Assembly: GCA_964371055.1 (NCBI GenBank)
Contig: CAYJLF010000004.1
Location: 62,001-126,000 of the forward strand
Origin: CAYJLF01 sp964371055
Lineage (GTDB): Bacteria; Eisenbacteria; RBG-16-71-46; CAIMUX01
DNA: 64,000 nt
Direction of reading: 5' to 3'
Under the pieces are notes generated by a model, which made no database searches, was not told the DNA's origin, and was given only the letters and a program-made list of their open reading frames with translations. Shown piece by piece: positions 1-11,273 of this stretch. Both the position numbers and the translations under genes were made by a program. Numbering within the stretch: the stretch's first letter is position 1; every line of letters begins with the position of its first letter.

Positions 1-385
1 AACAGCAGGCCCCGACCGCTTCCGGCTGCGGGCACGGATTCGGATCGCAGGAGGTCTCCTCGCCCGCGAAGGTTCCTTCCTGGGCCAGGCAATCCTCTTC
101 CGTCAGGACCACGCACGATCCGTCGAAGAAGCAGCAGGCTCCGGCCGCCTCCGCCGCCGGAACCGGTGAAGGCGCCACCGGCGCGATCGGGCGGCCGGCG
201 TCGTCGGAGGCGCATCCGGCGAACGCGAACGCTGCCAGGGCGAGCAGCGAAGCGAATCCGATCGGCCGGGTCAGACCTAGGAGATGGCTCCCGTAGGTTC
301 GGACCGTTCCGGCGGCCCTGCGCCATGGACCACGCGCGACGCGCTCGGTGGCCCGAGAGGGTGGGGTGGAGGCGAGAGGATCCAT
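1..385 (-). CDS. Cysteine-repeat lipoprotein, C-terminus beyond window edge
   Basis: Reading frame open to the left edge, so the C-terminus is missing. The ATG at 385 is preceded by GGAGGG seven bases upstream. A long basic N-region is followed by a hydrophobic stretch ending in the lipobox AFAGC, so a lipid-anchored, probably outer-membrane protein is expected. After a Pro/Ala spacer there is a motif GACCFFDGSCVVLTEEDC followed by G..F.G....C...PCP, and a second copy starts (GACC) at the window edge. This Cys-spaced repeat occurs in surface proteins of several uncultured phyla; its function is not known to me. The assignment as a lipoprotein is direct from sequence; a surface role is inference. 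Confidence 0.75.
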   Translation of the reverse strand, partial: MDPLASTPPSRATERVARGPWRRAAGTVRTYGSHLLGLTRPIGFASLLALAAFAFAGCASDDAGRPIAPVAPSPVPAAEAAGACCFFDGSCVVLTEEDCLAQEGTFAGEETSCDPNPCPQPEAVGACC

Positions 386-801
386 GATCAAACCCTCCGT
401 GCGCTCCCGCGGGCGTGGCCGCTGTCCGGGGCGAGAACGGCGAGCCGCGGGGCAGAGCGGGCGCAGCCCAGACGGCGGCGCCGCGCGACCGGAGCGGGGC
501 GGCGGCAACCTCCGGCCGGGACCGGAGAGGGATCGTCGTCGCCGGGTCACTACTCCCCCTCAAGTCCATCGGCTGATGACCGGGCCTGCTTGAGTCCTTT
601 TTTTGCCGATCGGCCCCCTTTCTTGCGATCTCCGCGACTGCCCGGTTGACACGAAGTGGTCTCCTGGATGGACACTGCGCAGATGCTCACGTTTCGCCAC
701 ACGGCGGCCGCGGGGAGAGCGGCCCCAACTTCCGCGGATGCGCGCGGATACGTCGTCTCAGCCCGCCGCCCGTCGCGGGTCGCGCCGGCGGGAGTGCCGT
801 C
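386..801. other. Divergent intergenic region upstream of murJ
   Basis: No convincing gene is seen here. A 6-bp stem (CTCAAG at 559-564 with CTTGAG at 589-594) is followed by TCC and seven Ts (598-604), resembling a terminator or attenuator on the plus strand. No plus-strand gene precedes it in the window, so it may belong to the murJ leader or to a small transcript. Confidence 0.35.
646..676 (+). promoter_or_regulatory. Possible sigma-70 promoter of murJ-uvrC-xerC
   Basis: A perfect TTGACA (646-651) lies 150 bases upstream of the chosen murJ start. The -10 candidates at 17-19 spacing (TGGACA at 669, GACACT at 671) are weak, so this is tentative. Confidence 0.3.
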
Positions 802-2430
802 GTGACCCCCGCGCCGGAAGCCCCTTCACCGGGGCGTCGCCACTTGGTTTCCGGCGCGTCGCGACTGGGCCTCGGGACGTTCATCAGCCGTCTGCTCGGC
901 CTGGGCCGCGACATGGCCCGGGCCTGGCTCTTCGGCACCGGGATGGCGGCGGATGCCTTCACCGTTGCCTTCCGCGTGCCAAACCTGCTGCGCGCGCTCT
1001 TCGCCGAGGGAGCGCTCTCGGCGTCGCTCGTGCCGGTGCTGGCGGACTACGTCGAGCGGGATGACCGGGAAGCTACGGTCCGTTTTCTTCGAGCGCTCTC
1101 GACCGTTCTCTGCGCCGCCCTCGGCATCACCGTTCTCCTCGGCGTACTGCTCGCACCGACGATCGTGCCGTGGCTCGTTCATGGTTTTCGGGCGGTTCCG
1201 GGGAAAGTCGAGCTGACCGTTCGATTGACCCAGGTTCTCTTCCCCTATCTCCTTCTGATCGGTCTGGCCACGCTCGCGATGGCGGTGCTCAACACGCATC
1301 GCCACTTCACCACCCCGGCCCTCTCGCCTTCGGTCCTGAACGTCTTCATGATCGTGGGAGCGCTCCTGGTCGCGCCGCAACTGGGGGACGATCCGTCGGT
1401 GCAGGTCTACGGACTGGCGGCCGCCGTCCTCTTGGGCGGCGTTTTCCAGGCCGCGATCCAGTGGCCGCCGCTCCGCGCGCGTCGCCTGACGCTGGCCCCC
1501 TCCCGGGCGTGGCGCGACCCCGGGGTCGGCCGCGTCTTGTGGTTGATGCTCCCCGGAGTCCTCGGGATCGCGGTGCAGGAGATCAACGCGTTCGTCGACA
1601 CGTTCCTGGCGAGCCTGCTGGTCCAGGGGAGCGTGTCGGCCCTCGAGTATGGGCAGCGCGTAATGCAGCTGCCGCTGGGAGTCATCGGCGTGGCCCTCGG
1701 CACCGCGAGCCTGCCGACCCTGTCGCGCCTGGTGAGTCGCGGAGAGAGGGCTCAGGCCGAGGATACCGCGGCCTTCTCGATCCGCCTCGTCCTGCTCGTC
1801 ATGCTGCCGGCGAGTATCTGGCTCGTGATCCTGGCGCGGCCGATCCTGGCGCTGCTCTTCCAGCGCGGGGCGTTTTCGGGGGGCGACTCACTGGCGATGA
1901 CCACCATGGCGTTGCGTTTCTATGCGCTCGGACTGGTGGCCTACGGGACCGCAAAATCGCTCGTTCCGCTCTTCTACGCGCACAAGGACACCCGCACTCC
2001 GGTGCGGGCCGCGGTCATCGCGTTGGTTGCCAACGTCGTGCTCAACCTGATCCTGATGCGTTACCTCGCCCTGGGCGGATTGGCGCTGGCGACGGCGCTC
2101 AGTTCGTTCCTGAACGTCGCTCTCCTCGCCCACTGGTCCCGCCGGCGCCTCGGCCTCTGGCCGCTGCGAGGTCTGGGGGAGTGCGTCGTCCGGCTGACGC
2201 CGGGGTTGGTCGTATCCGTGGGGCTGCTCCTGGCGGCGCGGGAACTGGTGAGTGGCTGGGCTCTGCCGGGCGTGTGGGCAGCTCTGGCGGCGGCGCTGGT
2301 CCCGCTGGCGGCGGGAATGGCCGGCTATGTCGCGGCGCTGCACCTGGCGAGATCCCGGGAGTGGCTGTTTCTCTGGTCGATCGTCAGAGAGCGGATCGGG
2401 CGCCGCCGCGGAAACGAGACCGGCCGATGA
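802..2430 (+). CDS. murJ: MurJ-family lipid II flippase
   Basis: Integral membrane protein of 542 residues with about 14 hydrophobic segments, of the MVF/MOP superfamily. It should flip lipid II across the inner membrane for peptidoglycan synthesis. The N-terminal region (SRLLGLGRDMARAWLFGTG, then ADAFTVAFRVPNLLRALFAE) is the typical MurJ signature. The GTG at 802 was chosen because CGGGAG lies seven bases upstream and the protein then begins just before the first conserved segment; the frame is open further upstream but that part has no MurJ similarity. Its stop overlaps the uvrC ATG (ATGA), so the two genes are probably translationally coupled. Confidence 0.93.
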   Translation: MTPAPEAPSPGRRHLVSGASRLGLGTFISRLLGLGRDMARAWLFGTGMAADAFTVAFRVPNLLRALFAEGALSASLVPVLADYVERDDREATVRFLRALSTVLCAALGITVLLGVLLAPTIVPWLVHGFRAVPGKVELTVRLTQVLFPYLLLIGLATLAMAVLNTHRHFTTPALSPSVLNVFMIVGALLVAPQLGDDPSVQVYGLAAAVLLGGVFQAAIQWPPLRARRLTLAPSRAWRDPGVGRVLWLMLPGVLGIAVQEINAFVDTFLASLLVQGSVSALEYGQRVMQLPLGVIGVALGTASLPTLSRLVSRGERAQAEDTAAFSIRLVLLVMLPASIWLVILARPILALLFQRGAFSGGDSLAMTTMALRFYALGLVAYGTAKSLVPLFYAHKDTRTPVRAAVIALVANVVLNLILMRYLALGGLALATALSSFLNVALLAHWSRRRLGLWPLRGLGECVVRLTPGLVVSVGLLLAARELVSGWALPGVWAALAAALVPLAAGMAGYVAALHLARSREWLFLWSIVRERIGRRRGNETGR

Positions 2431-4469
2431 AACGTCGACGTCGATCCGCCGCGCAGGCGCCGCGGCCTCCGCATCGCCGGAGGGATGAACTGGGGGATGC
2501 CCCGCCTCCCGCCGAGGAGATGGCGCGTGATCCGATGGGGGATTCGGCCGATCCTTCTTTTCGGCGGGGAGAGATCGGCCAGGTCGGGGCGCGCGCCATC
2601 CTCGAGGGACGTCTGCGTCTGCTGCCGGACGACGCCGGCGTCTATCTGTTCCGCGATGCGCGGCGTCGCGTCATCTACGTGGGCAAGGCGAAGCGGCTTC
2701 GTTCGCGCGTGCGCTCCTACTTTCGCGGCCCGGATCCGGATGACCCCCGTTTGCGGGGGCTGAGGCGACGGATCCGCCACCTCGACTGGGTCGCGACCAG
2801 TTCCGAAGTCGAGGCGCTCGTGCTCGAGGACAGCCTCATCAAGCAGTACGCTCCCCGTTACAACATCCGTCTGAAGGACGACAAGCGGTATCCCTACCTG
2901 AAAGTGACCATGCGGCACGACTATCCGGCCCTCGTCGTCACCCGGCACGTGGAGCAGGACGGTGCGCGCTATTTCGGGCCGTTCACGCGGGTCAAGGACC
3001 TCCGCCGCGTCCTGCGCACGGTGCGGGCCGTCTTCCGGCTGCGCAATTGCACCGACCGACGTCTCGCGCGCGGTGGGCGCGAGTGCCTGCAGTACTTCAT
3101 CCATCGCTGCACCGCCCCCTGCACCGGGCGCGTCGATCGGGAGGCGTATGCCGCCCAGGTCCGTCCTCTGCTCGACCTCCTCTCGGGGCGCGGAGAGGAG
3201 GTGGTCGGCGTGCTCGAAGAGAGGATGCGTGCCCAGGCGGCGGCCCTGCGTTTCGAGGAGAGCGCCCGGCTGCGCGACGAAGTGGCCATGCTGCGCGAAC
3301 TGATGCAGGAACAGGGACTCGTGCCTCCCGCCGAGGCCGAAGCCGACGTCGTCGGCCTGGCGACGCGAGGCAATCTCGCGTGCGGGGTCTTCCTTCATGT
3401 GCGGGAAGGACGGGTGCTGGGCAAGAGCCATCGCCTGCTGACCGGCGTTCGGGGCGCCGACCCGGCTGCACAGATGCGAGCGCTCCTCCTTTCCAGCTTC
3501 CTTCATGCGACCCGGATTCCGCGCCGCCTGGTGCTCGCGTTGGCCCCGGCCGACGAGGCGGAAGCCGCGGCCGCGCTGTCGCACGCGGCCGGCCACTCCG
3601 TGGAGTTCGAGGTCGTGACGCGCGGCGGCACGCGTCATCTCCTCGAGGTCGCGGCACGAAATGCGCACCTGCTGCTGGAGGAGGAGGAGCTGCGCGTCGC
3701 CGACAAGCGGGCCCGGGTCGATCACGCGGTCTACGCGCTGCAGGAGGCGCTCGGACTCCCCACGCCTCCCTATCGGATCGAGGGATTCGACATCAGCAAT
3801 CTGCAGGCCTCGCATCCTGTCGCCTCGATGGTGGTCTTCCGCGACGGCGTCGCCTGGAAGAGTGGCTACCGCCGTTTCCGGATGCGGGAGACCGAGGGGC
3901 CCGACGATTTCGCGATGATCGCGGAAGTCCTGCGGCGGCGCCTGCGGCGGCTCGGGGATCGCCACGAGGCGCGCCCGGACCTGGTCCTGGTCGACGGGGG
4001 GGCCGGGCAGGTGGCGAGCGCGCGGGCCGCACTCGCGGAGGCGGGCTATCCCGACCTGCCGCTCGCCGGTCTGGCCAAGCGGAACGAAGAGATCGTCCTG
4101 CCGGATCGTCCGTCACCTCTGTGCCTCCCGCGGACCTCGGAAGCGCTCCGGCTGCTGCAGCGCGTGCGGGACGAAGCGCATCGCTTCGCGATCGGCTATC
4201 ATCGCAGCCTGCGCGTCCGGGCGCAGCGCGTCTCACGTCTCGATGCCGTTCCCGGCGTCGGCCCGGCCCGGCGCCGCGCGCTGCTGCAACGCTTCGGCAG
4301 TGTGGCCGCCCTCCGTGCCGCCGGACCCGACGCGATCGCCGCCGTCCCGGGAATCGGGGCCAGGCTCGCCGGTCTCATCGCGGAGCGCCTGGGACCGCCG
4401 CCCCCGGGAACCGATGCGGTGAGGGCGGAGCATCCGCCGCACGACGCGGGAGGTCGCGATGACGAGTGA
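2427..4469 (+). CDS. uvrC: UvrABC excinuclease subunit C
   Basis: 680 residues, slightly longer than usual because of a basic N-terminal extension of about 55 residues. A GIY-YIG nuclease domain follows (GVYLFRD, then VIYVGKAKRLRSRV), which makes the 3' incision. A UVR helical domain for UvrB contact lies near residues 265-295 (LRFEESARLRDEVAML), the RNase H-like domain for the 5' incision near 450-620 (IEGFDISNLQ, VDGGAGQ), and tandem helix-hairpin-helix motifs at the C-terminus (VPGVGPARRRALL, VPGIGARLAGLI). The ATG overlaps the murJ stop. Nucleotide excision repair role follows from the family. Confidence 0.96.
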   Translation: MKRRRRSAAQAPRPPHRRRDELGDAPPPAEEMARDPMGDSADPSFRRGEIGQVGARAILEGRLRLLPDDAGVYLFRDARRRVIYVGKAKRLRSRVRSYFRGPDPDDPRLRGLRRRIRHLDWVATSSEVEALVLEDSLIKQYAPRYNIRLKDDKRYPYLKVTMRHDYPALVVTRHVEQDGARYFGPFTRVKDLRRVLRTVRAVFRLRNCTDRRLARGGRECLQYFIHRCTAPCTGRVDREAYAAQVRPLLDLLSGRGEEVVGVLEERMRAQAAALRFEESARLRDEVAMLRELMQEQGLVPPAEAEADVVGLATRGNLACGVFLHVREGRVLGKSHRLLTGVRGADPAAQMRALLLSSFLHATRIPRRLVLALAPADEAEAAAALSHAAGHSVEFEVVTRGGTRHLLEVAARNAHLLLEEEELRVADKRARVDHAVYALQEALGLPTPPYRIEGFDISNLQASHPVASMVVFRDGVAWKSGYRRFRMRETEGPDDFAMIAEVLRRRLRRLGDRHEARPDLVLVDGGAGQVASARAALAEAGYPDLPLAGLAKRNEEIVLPDRPSPLCLPRTSEALRLLQRVRDEAHRFAIGYHRSLRVRAQRVSRLDAVPGVGPARRRALLQRFGSVAALRAAGPDAIAAVPGIGARLAGLIAERLGPPPPGTDAVRAEHPPHDAGGRDDE

Positions 4470-5388
4470 GCCGACGCGAGCGACGTCGCGTGAACTCCTC
4501 CTGGAAGTGGAGGAGTGGGTCTGGCATCTCACCTTCGAACGGCGCCTCTCACCCCACAGCGTGGCCGCCTACCGGAACGATCTGCACAAGCAGGTGGAGT
4601 ATCTCGGCGGGAAGGATGTCCGGCGCTGGAGCGAGGTCAGCGCGGAGCTGGTGCGGGAGGGGCTGGCCCGGCTGCACGACGCGGGGGAGGCGCCCCGTTC
4701 GCGCCTGCGGGCCCGTTCCGCGTTGCGCGGATTCTTCCGGTGGATGGTCCACAGCCGCCGGCTCGCCGTCGATCCGACCCGTGATGTCGAGGCGCCGCGG
4801 CTTCGGTCCGAGCTGCCGGATGTCCTGGACCCGGAGGACATCACCCGCCTGCTCGAGGCGTGCGGCGGGGCGCGACCGCTGGACGTGCGCGACCGGGCCC
4901 TGCTCGAGACGGCCTACGGCACGGGGCTTCGGGCCTCCGAGTTGACGGGCCTCGGCGTCGAGGAGATCGACTTCCGTGAGCGTTGGCTTCGCGTGCGGGG
5001 GAAGGGGAACAAGGAGCGGATGGTGCCGCTCGGCCGCCCCGCCCTCGAGGCCCTGCGGCGCTACTTCGCCTCTGCTCGCCCGGAACTCCTGGGGCGTCGC
5101 GCCGACCCGGGCGTGGTCTTTCTGAACGCCCGGGGCGGACCCCTGACGCGGGTCGGCCTCTGGAAGATCCTGCGACGCCGGGCCGGCTCGGCCGGCATCG
5201 ATCCGGCCGCGATCCATCCCCACTTGTTGCGGCACAGTTTCGCGACCCACCTCCTGCACGGCGGCGCGCCGCTGCGCGTCGTCCAGGAGCTTTTGGGGCA
5301 CAGCAGCGTGACGACGACCGAGATCTACACCGCCGTGGACCGGGGCTTCCTGCGGCGCGTGCATCGGGAGTACCATCCACGGGGTTGA
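4459..5388 (+). CDS. xerC: Tyrosine recombinase of the XerC/XerD family
   Basis: 309 residues. An N-terminal SAM-like core-binding domain (about 1-100) is followed by the catalytic domain. The full catalytic set is visible: R158 (GTGLRASEL), K182 (VRGKGNKER), H255 and R258 (HLLRHSFATH), H281 (LLGHSSVTTT) and nucleophile Y290 (EIYTAVD). It should act on dif to resolve chromosome dimers, together with a partner recombinase not seen here. The ATG lies 11 bases inside the uvrC end. A dif-like site occurs about 7 kb downstream at 12208-12235, in the same window. XerC rather than XerD is a best guess. Confidence 0.92.
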   Translation: MTSEPTRATSRELLLEVEEWVWHLTFERRLSPHSVAAYRNDLHKQVEYLGGKDVRRWSEVSAELVREGLARLHDAGEAPRSRLRARSALRGFFRWMVHSRRLAVDPTRDVEAPRLRSELPDVLDPEDITRLLEACGGARPLDVRDRALLETAYGTGLRASELTGLGVEEIDFRERWLRVRGKGNKERMVPLGRPALEALRRYFASARPELLGRRADPGVVFLNARGGPLTRVGLWKILRRRAGSAGIDPAAIHPHLLRHSFATHLLHGGAPLRVVQELLGHSSVTTTEIYTAVDRGFLRRVHREYHPRG

Positions 5389-5401
5389 GAAGGGAGGCAC
5401 G

Positions 5402-6067
5402 GTGAGTCGACAGAGGCGGACAGCGTTCAGGGTCGTGGGATGCCTGGCGGTCGCGGTCGCGGCGGCCTGGCCGGGTTTGGCCCAGGCCTGGGAGCAGAGG
5501 CGCGGCACTCTCAGCTTCGGCGTGCAGGGCGGAGTCACGGCGATGGACGGGAGCGGGATCTATACCCGTGAGCTGGGCGGGACCTCCATCACGGAGGAGT
5601 CGTACCGCTACGAGGACTTTCGATGGAAGGGGGCGCTGGGCTTCCGCCTGCGCTACAGCCTCGACCGTTCCCACGCCGTGGGGGCGAGCTTCGAGGACCT
5701 TCGGTTCGACCGCAAATCAGGACTGGATGACGCCGTCGCGGACGAGTACCAGGTCAATACCGTCCTGGCCAACTACTTCGTCTACTTCTCCCGAAAGGAC
5801 CGTCTAACTCCCTACCTGGAGCTGGGAGCGGGATTCCATCGGGATACGTTCCGCTACTCATCGAGCGATCACGTCATCCCTCCGCTCGCCCCCGCGGCCT
5901 CGGTCGGACTCGGGGCGGAGTACTTCCTCCGTCCGGCCTTGACGGTCGACGCCGCTGTTCGTGCGTATTATCTTCATCTGCGCGGTTCGGACGAGTGGGA
6001 CCTGGAGGGATCCAGCCCGATCGCAGGCAGCGTCCAGGTCGGACTCCACTACTACCTCTTGAAGTGA
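5402..6067 (+). CDS. Outer-membrane beta-barrel protein
   Basis: 221 residues starting at GTG with GGGAGG five bases upstream. A cleavable signal peptide (hydrophobic VVGCLAVAVAAAWPGLAQA) precedes alternating amphipathic strands with aromatic ends, such as TPYLELGAGFHRDTF and YFLRPALTVDAAVRAYY, and the chain ends in LHYYLLK. This is the pattern of an eight-stranded OmpW/OmpA-type barrel. It follows xerC by 13 bases and could be in the same transcript. The substrate or role cannot be told from sequence. Confidence 0.75.
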   Translation: MSRQRRTAFRVVGCLAVAVAAAWPGLAQAWEQRRGTLSFGVQGGVTAMDGSGIYTRELGGTSITEESYRYEDFRWKGALGFRLRYSLDRSHAVGASFEDLRFDRKSGLDDAVADEYQVNTVLANYFVYFSRKDRLTPYLELGAGFHRDTFRYSSSDHVIPPLAPAASVGLGAEYFLRPALTVDAAVRAYYLHLRGSDEWDLEGSSPIAGSVQVGLHYYLLK

Positions 6068-6149
6068 GGGCCGGTCCGGCCGGGACGAAGCGGAGGTGAC
6101 TCCGCAGGTTCGAGGACGACGCCGGGTCTGAGGCCCGGCGGGAGGCGCC

Positions 6150-8317
<2,168 letters not shown>

Positions 8318-8321
<4 letters not shown>

Positions 8322-9412
8322 AGCCGCGCGTCCTGCGCGCGTTCCTGGAGGAGTTCATCGCGCACCGCGGCGGCCAGTCCGAGCGGCACGGGGATCATCG
8401 GGTCATCCTGCGCTGGTCGGACGTGGACGCCGAGACCCTCGGTGGGGCCGAACTCGACCTGGCGTTCAGCCTCCGCGGACTCCAGGAGAATCCGCGGTCC
8501 GAACTGGGCACGGTGGGGAACCCTCGATTTGACCGGGTGCTTGACCTGGCGCGGCGGGATGGGCGCGCCGGCGTGCGCTATCGACCGGCCGGCCGCCCGG
8601 CCGGGCGGGGCCTCGACCCGGCCGCGCACTACCGGCCGGAAGGACTGGCCTTCGGGCCGGCTCTCGCGACCTACGCCCCGCTCTATTTCTTCCTCTTTCG
8701 GGCGCAGTACTCGCTCGAGGACCAGGCGGACGAACTGGAAGTCGCGCCGGTCGACGGAACCAGCCTGGCGACGTTGGGTCAGACTCCGGAACTGGTCGAG
8801 CTCTGGCAGAGCCTGGATTCCGCACCGGCTCGCGGGCGGGAGGTCCGCGCGGCCTTTCCGATCCGCGCTACGGTCCTTTCAGCGGCCGTGTCTGTCCTGG
8901 AGAAACGGTTGCGCAAGCGTCTCGGCCGGGTCCGGCGGGACAGTGATGAACACCTGAGACGGGAGACGGAGAACATCGAGGGGTATTATCGGCAGCTGAT
9001 CGAGGAGTCGCGGAATACGGGTCGAAGGTGGGCCTTGACGGCAGCGCAGCGCGAGGATCGGATCCGGCTCCTGCAGCTCGACTGGAAACGGCGGATCGAG
9101 GAGGCGCGCGAGAACTGGCGGCCGCGGATCGACGTCCGTTTGGTGGCGGCCGCGGCGGTGATGCAGCCCCGGATCGCTTTCCCGCTCCTGGCCCCGGCCG
9201 GGCGTAAACGGCCCGGGAACCGCTCCGAATCGCACGCGTTTGTGGAGTGGGACGAGGAGGATGGGCGTTTCGTGGACCCGGCCTGCACGCGTTGTGGTAC
9301 TTTGGGACCGTTCGCCCTCGCCGTCGGAGTCGAAGGAGTTGTCTGTCCGACCTGCGCGGGGGTCGAGAAGCAGAAGCCGGCTCGCCGGCATGGGGAGGAG
9401 GGGAGCAGATGA
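8318..9412 (+). CDS. SNF2-partner protein with coiled coil and C-terminal zinc ribbon
   Basis: 364 residues, translationally coupled (ATGA) to the SNF2 gene. The N-terminal half has no motif I recognise. Residues about 195-265 are rich in Arg/Glu and predicted helical (EKRLRKRLGRVRRDSDEH). The C-terminus has two Cys pairs, CTRCG and CPTCA, about 23 residues apart, typical of a zinc ribbon. No signal peptide, so cytoplasmic. By position and coupling it probably forms a complex with the SNF2 ATPase, perhaps giving nucleic-acid or polymerase specificity. Function unknown. Confidence 0.7.
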
Positions 9413-11094
9413 CTCGTCGGGTGAGGTGGTTCTTCCCGGCCCGGGCGCGGATCGTGACGCGCGCCTGTCCGGCTCGCGCCGCGATCGGAGTGCTGGCGGG
9501 CTGGATGCTGGTCGCGGTCCTGGCCGGGGCGGTTCAGGCGGCCGAGGATACGGGGCGAATCCGCGAGAAGTGCGTCGAGCTCTGGTCCCGGGTCCAGGTC
9601 GCCCGATTCGCGGCTGCCGGTGAAGGGAAGGAGCAGGACCTCCTGCGGGTCTACAAGGACTACGACTATCTGCTCAAGTCGTCCAAGACGGATGCGCTGC
9701 GCGAAGCGATGGAAAAGGCCTCGGATCAGGCAGAGAAGGACCGCTTGACGCGGCTCTACGAGTATCTGCTGGCCGAACGGGTGGCCTACGCGGTCGGGGC
9801 GAACACCGACAACATGGCGCGGATGGCGCGCAACTCCGCCACCAAGATCGGAAGCGCCTCGCTCACCTTGCGGAGCTTCCCGAGTCTCGTGGCGAACGAA
9901 GCCGATCGGGCGAACCGGAGGAACTGGTATCTGGCCACCCGTGACCTCCTCGAGAACTACAATGTGTTTCTGCTGAACCACCAGATCGATCTCGACACGC
10001 GGACGCGGGAGATCTGTGGTGGTGCCACGGCGGCCGAGTTTGCCTACCGTCGCCTGGAACTGGATCCGGTGGCGACCGATTCCCTGGCGGCGCGCATCCT
10101 GCGTGAGACGCGGGAAGAGTACACCGGGTTGCTCGCGACGACTGTGACCGCCGAACTGGGGGGACTGGCGCTGAAGGACCTGCGGGCGTATGACCTGCCG
10201 CGGCTCCTCCGCTTCGCCTCTCTTGATCCCTGCTTTGCGAAGGGCAAGGAGCCGGACGTCGCCGGCGGGTGGCTGCGGTCCTTGGGCGTCGATCTCGCCG
10301 GGCAGCGTGCTCTGCGCCAGAGCCTCGATCCGCTCGATGGCAAGTCGTCCGACGTCGAGGTCTTTCCGGTCGCCAACGAGAGGGATACCCGCCTGAGTCT
10401 CGTTCGCGTCGGCGGACTTCCCGACTACCTCGATTACTTCGCGGCGGTGGGGGAGGCCGAGTTCTACCTTCACATCTCCCCTGACCTCGCCTTCGAGGAT
10501 CGGTTTCTCGGCTCCCCCGTGCTGCCTCGCGCTTACGGTCTCCTGATCCAGGGCGTGCTCCGCGATGCCGCCTGGAGAGACGCGCACCTCAAGATCAAGC
10601 CGGAACAGAAAGAAGCGGTCGGTCTCGCGCTGCGTTTCTATCAGCTCTACGACCTGCGCCGGGCGGCCGGACGCCACCTGTACCAGACGGCGCGGCGGGC
10701 CGATCCGGCGAAGACGGGGCCGGCCGAGTTCCAGAAGCTGATGGAGGACGCGCTCTCGTTCAGCCACACGGCGTCCGAGCAGAGCGGCTACCTCGAGGCG
10801 GAGGACTACGGGCAGAGCGGGGTCTACCTCCTGGCGGCCGCCCTGGCCGAGCAGGTGCGGCAGAAGCTCGTGACCGACTTCGGGTCCGATTGGCACGCGA
10901 AGGCGGAAGCGGGGGCCTGGCTGAAGGAGCAGTGGTCGCGCGGGTATCAGATGCGCACGCCCGACCTGGCCGCGGCCTGGGGTTTGACCGCCGTCGATCC
11001 GGGTGCGCTCCTCGGCGTCGGAGCGGACCCCTCGGAAGCACCGCCCCAACCACCCACTCCGCCCGACGAGGTGCCGGCCGCGGAGCCGCAGTAG
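9409..11094 (+). CDS. Secreted protein of unknown function (possibly degenerate M3-like peptidase fold)
   Basis: 561 residues, ATG overlapping the previous stop, AGGAGGGGAG just upstream. A signal peptide (hydrophobic AAIGVLAGWMLVAVLAGAVQA) is followed by a long, mainly helical chain with aromatic-rich segments. The layout of the C-terminal part (QSGYLEAEDYGQSGVYLLAA, then FGSDWHAKAEAGAWLKEQW) recalls the end of M3/M32 metallopeptidases, but no HExxH zinc motif is present, so catalysis of that type is unlikely. It ends in a Pro-rich tail. Coupling to a cytoplasmic SNF2 pair is unexpected for an exported protein. Confidence 0.6.
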   Translation: MTRRVRWFFPARARIVTRACPARAAIGVLAGWMLVAVLAGAVQAAEDTGRIREKCVELWSRVQVARFAAAGEGKEQDLLRVYKDYDYLLKSSKTDALREAMEKASDQAEKDRLTRLYEYLLAERVAYAVGANTDNMARMARNSATKIGSASLTLRSFPSLVANEADRANRRNWYLATRDLLENYNVFLLNHQIDLDTRTREICGGATAAEFAYRRLELDPVATDSLAARILRETREEYTGLLATTVTAELGGLALKDLRAYDLPRLLRFASLDPCFAKGKEPDVAGGWLRSLGVDLAGQRALRQSLDPLDGKSSDVEVFPVANERDTRLSLVRVGGLPDYLDYFAAVGEAEFYLHISPDLAFEDRFLGSPVLPRAYGLLIQGVLRDAAWRDAHLKIKPEQKEAVGLALRFYQLYDLRRAAGRHLYQTARRADPAKTGPAEFQKLMEDALSFSHTASEQSGYLEAEDYGQSGVYLLAAALAEQVRQKLVTDFGSDWHAKAEAGAWLKEQWSRGYQMRTPDLAAAWGLTAVDPGALLGVGADPSEAPPQPPTPPDEVPAAEPQ

Positions 11095-11179
11095 TCACCC
11101 CTCGGCCGCCCGCACGGCGCGGAGCGCCCCCCCGGCATGAGACGGGGGAGTCGTGGCGCCCTCGCCGCCCGTTCCCTCA

Positions 11180-11208
11180 TTGACGAAGGGAAGGAGCGCT
11201 CGTACACT
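11180..11208 (+). promoter_or_regulatory. Sigma-70 promoter of the TPR membrane protein gene
   Basis: TTGACG at 11180-11185, a 17-base spacer and TACACT at 11203-11208 match the sigma-70 consensus well. Transcription would start near 11215, giving a leader of about 60 bases before the GTG. Confidence 0.6.
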
Positions 11209-11273
11209 GGCGACTTGCGATCCGTAGTCGACCCGAGGATTCTGTCCCGCATGGCTGGGAAGAGGAGATACGC

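Noticed and set aside
2325..3965. Long minus-strand open frame opposite uvrC
   Set aside because: Shadow of the GC-rich coding strand; no domain pattern, whereas uvrC on the plus strand has all family motifs.
9409..11094. Active M3-type metallopeptidase
   Set aside because: No HExxH motif anywhere in the chain; only the general layout of the C-terminal part is similar.
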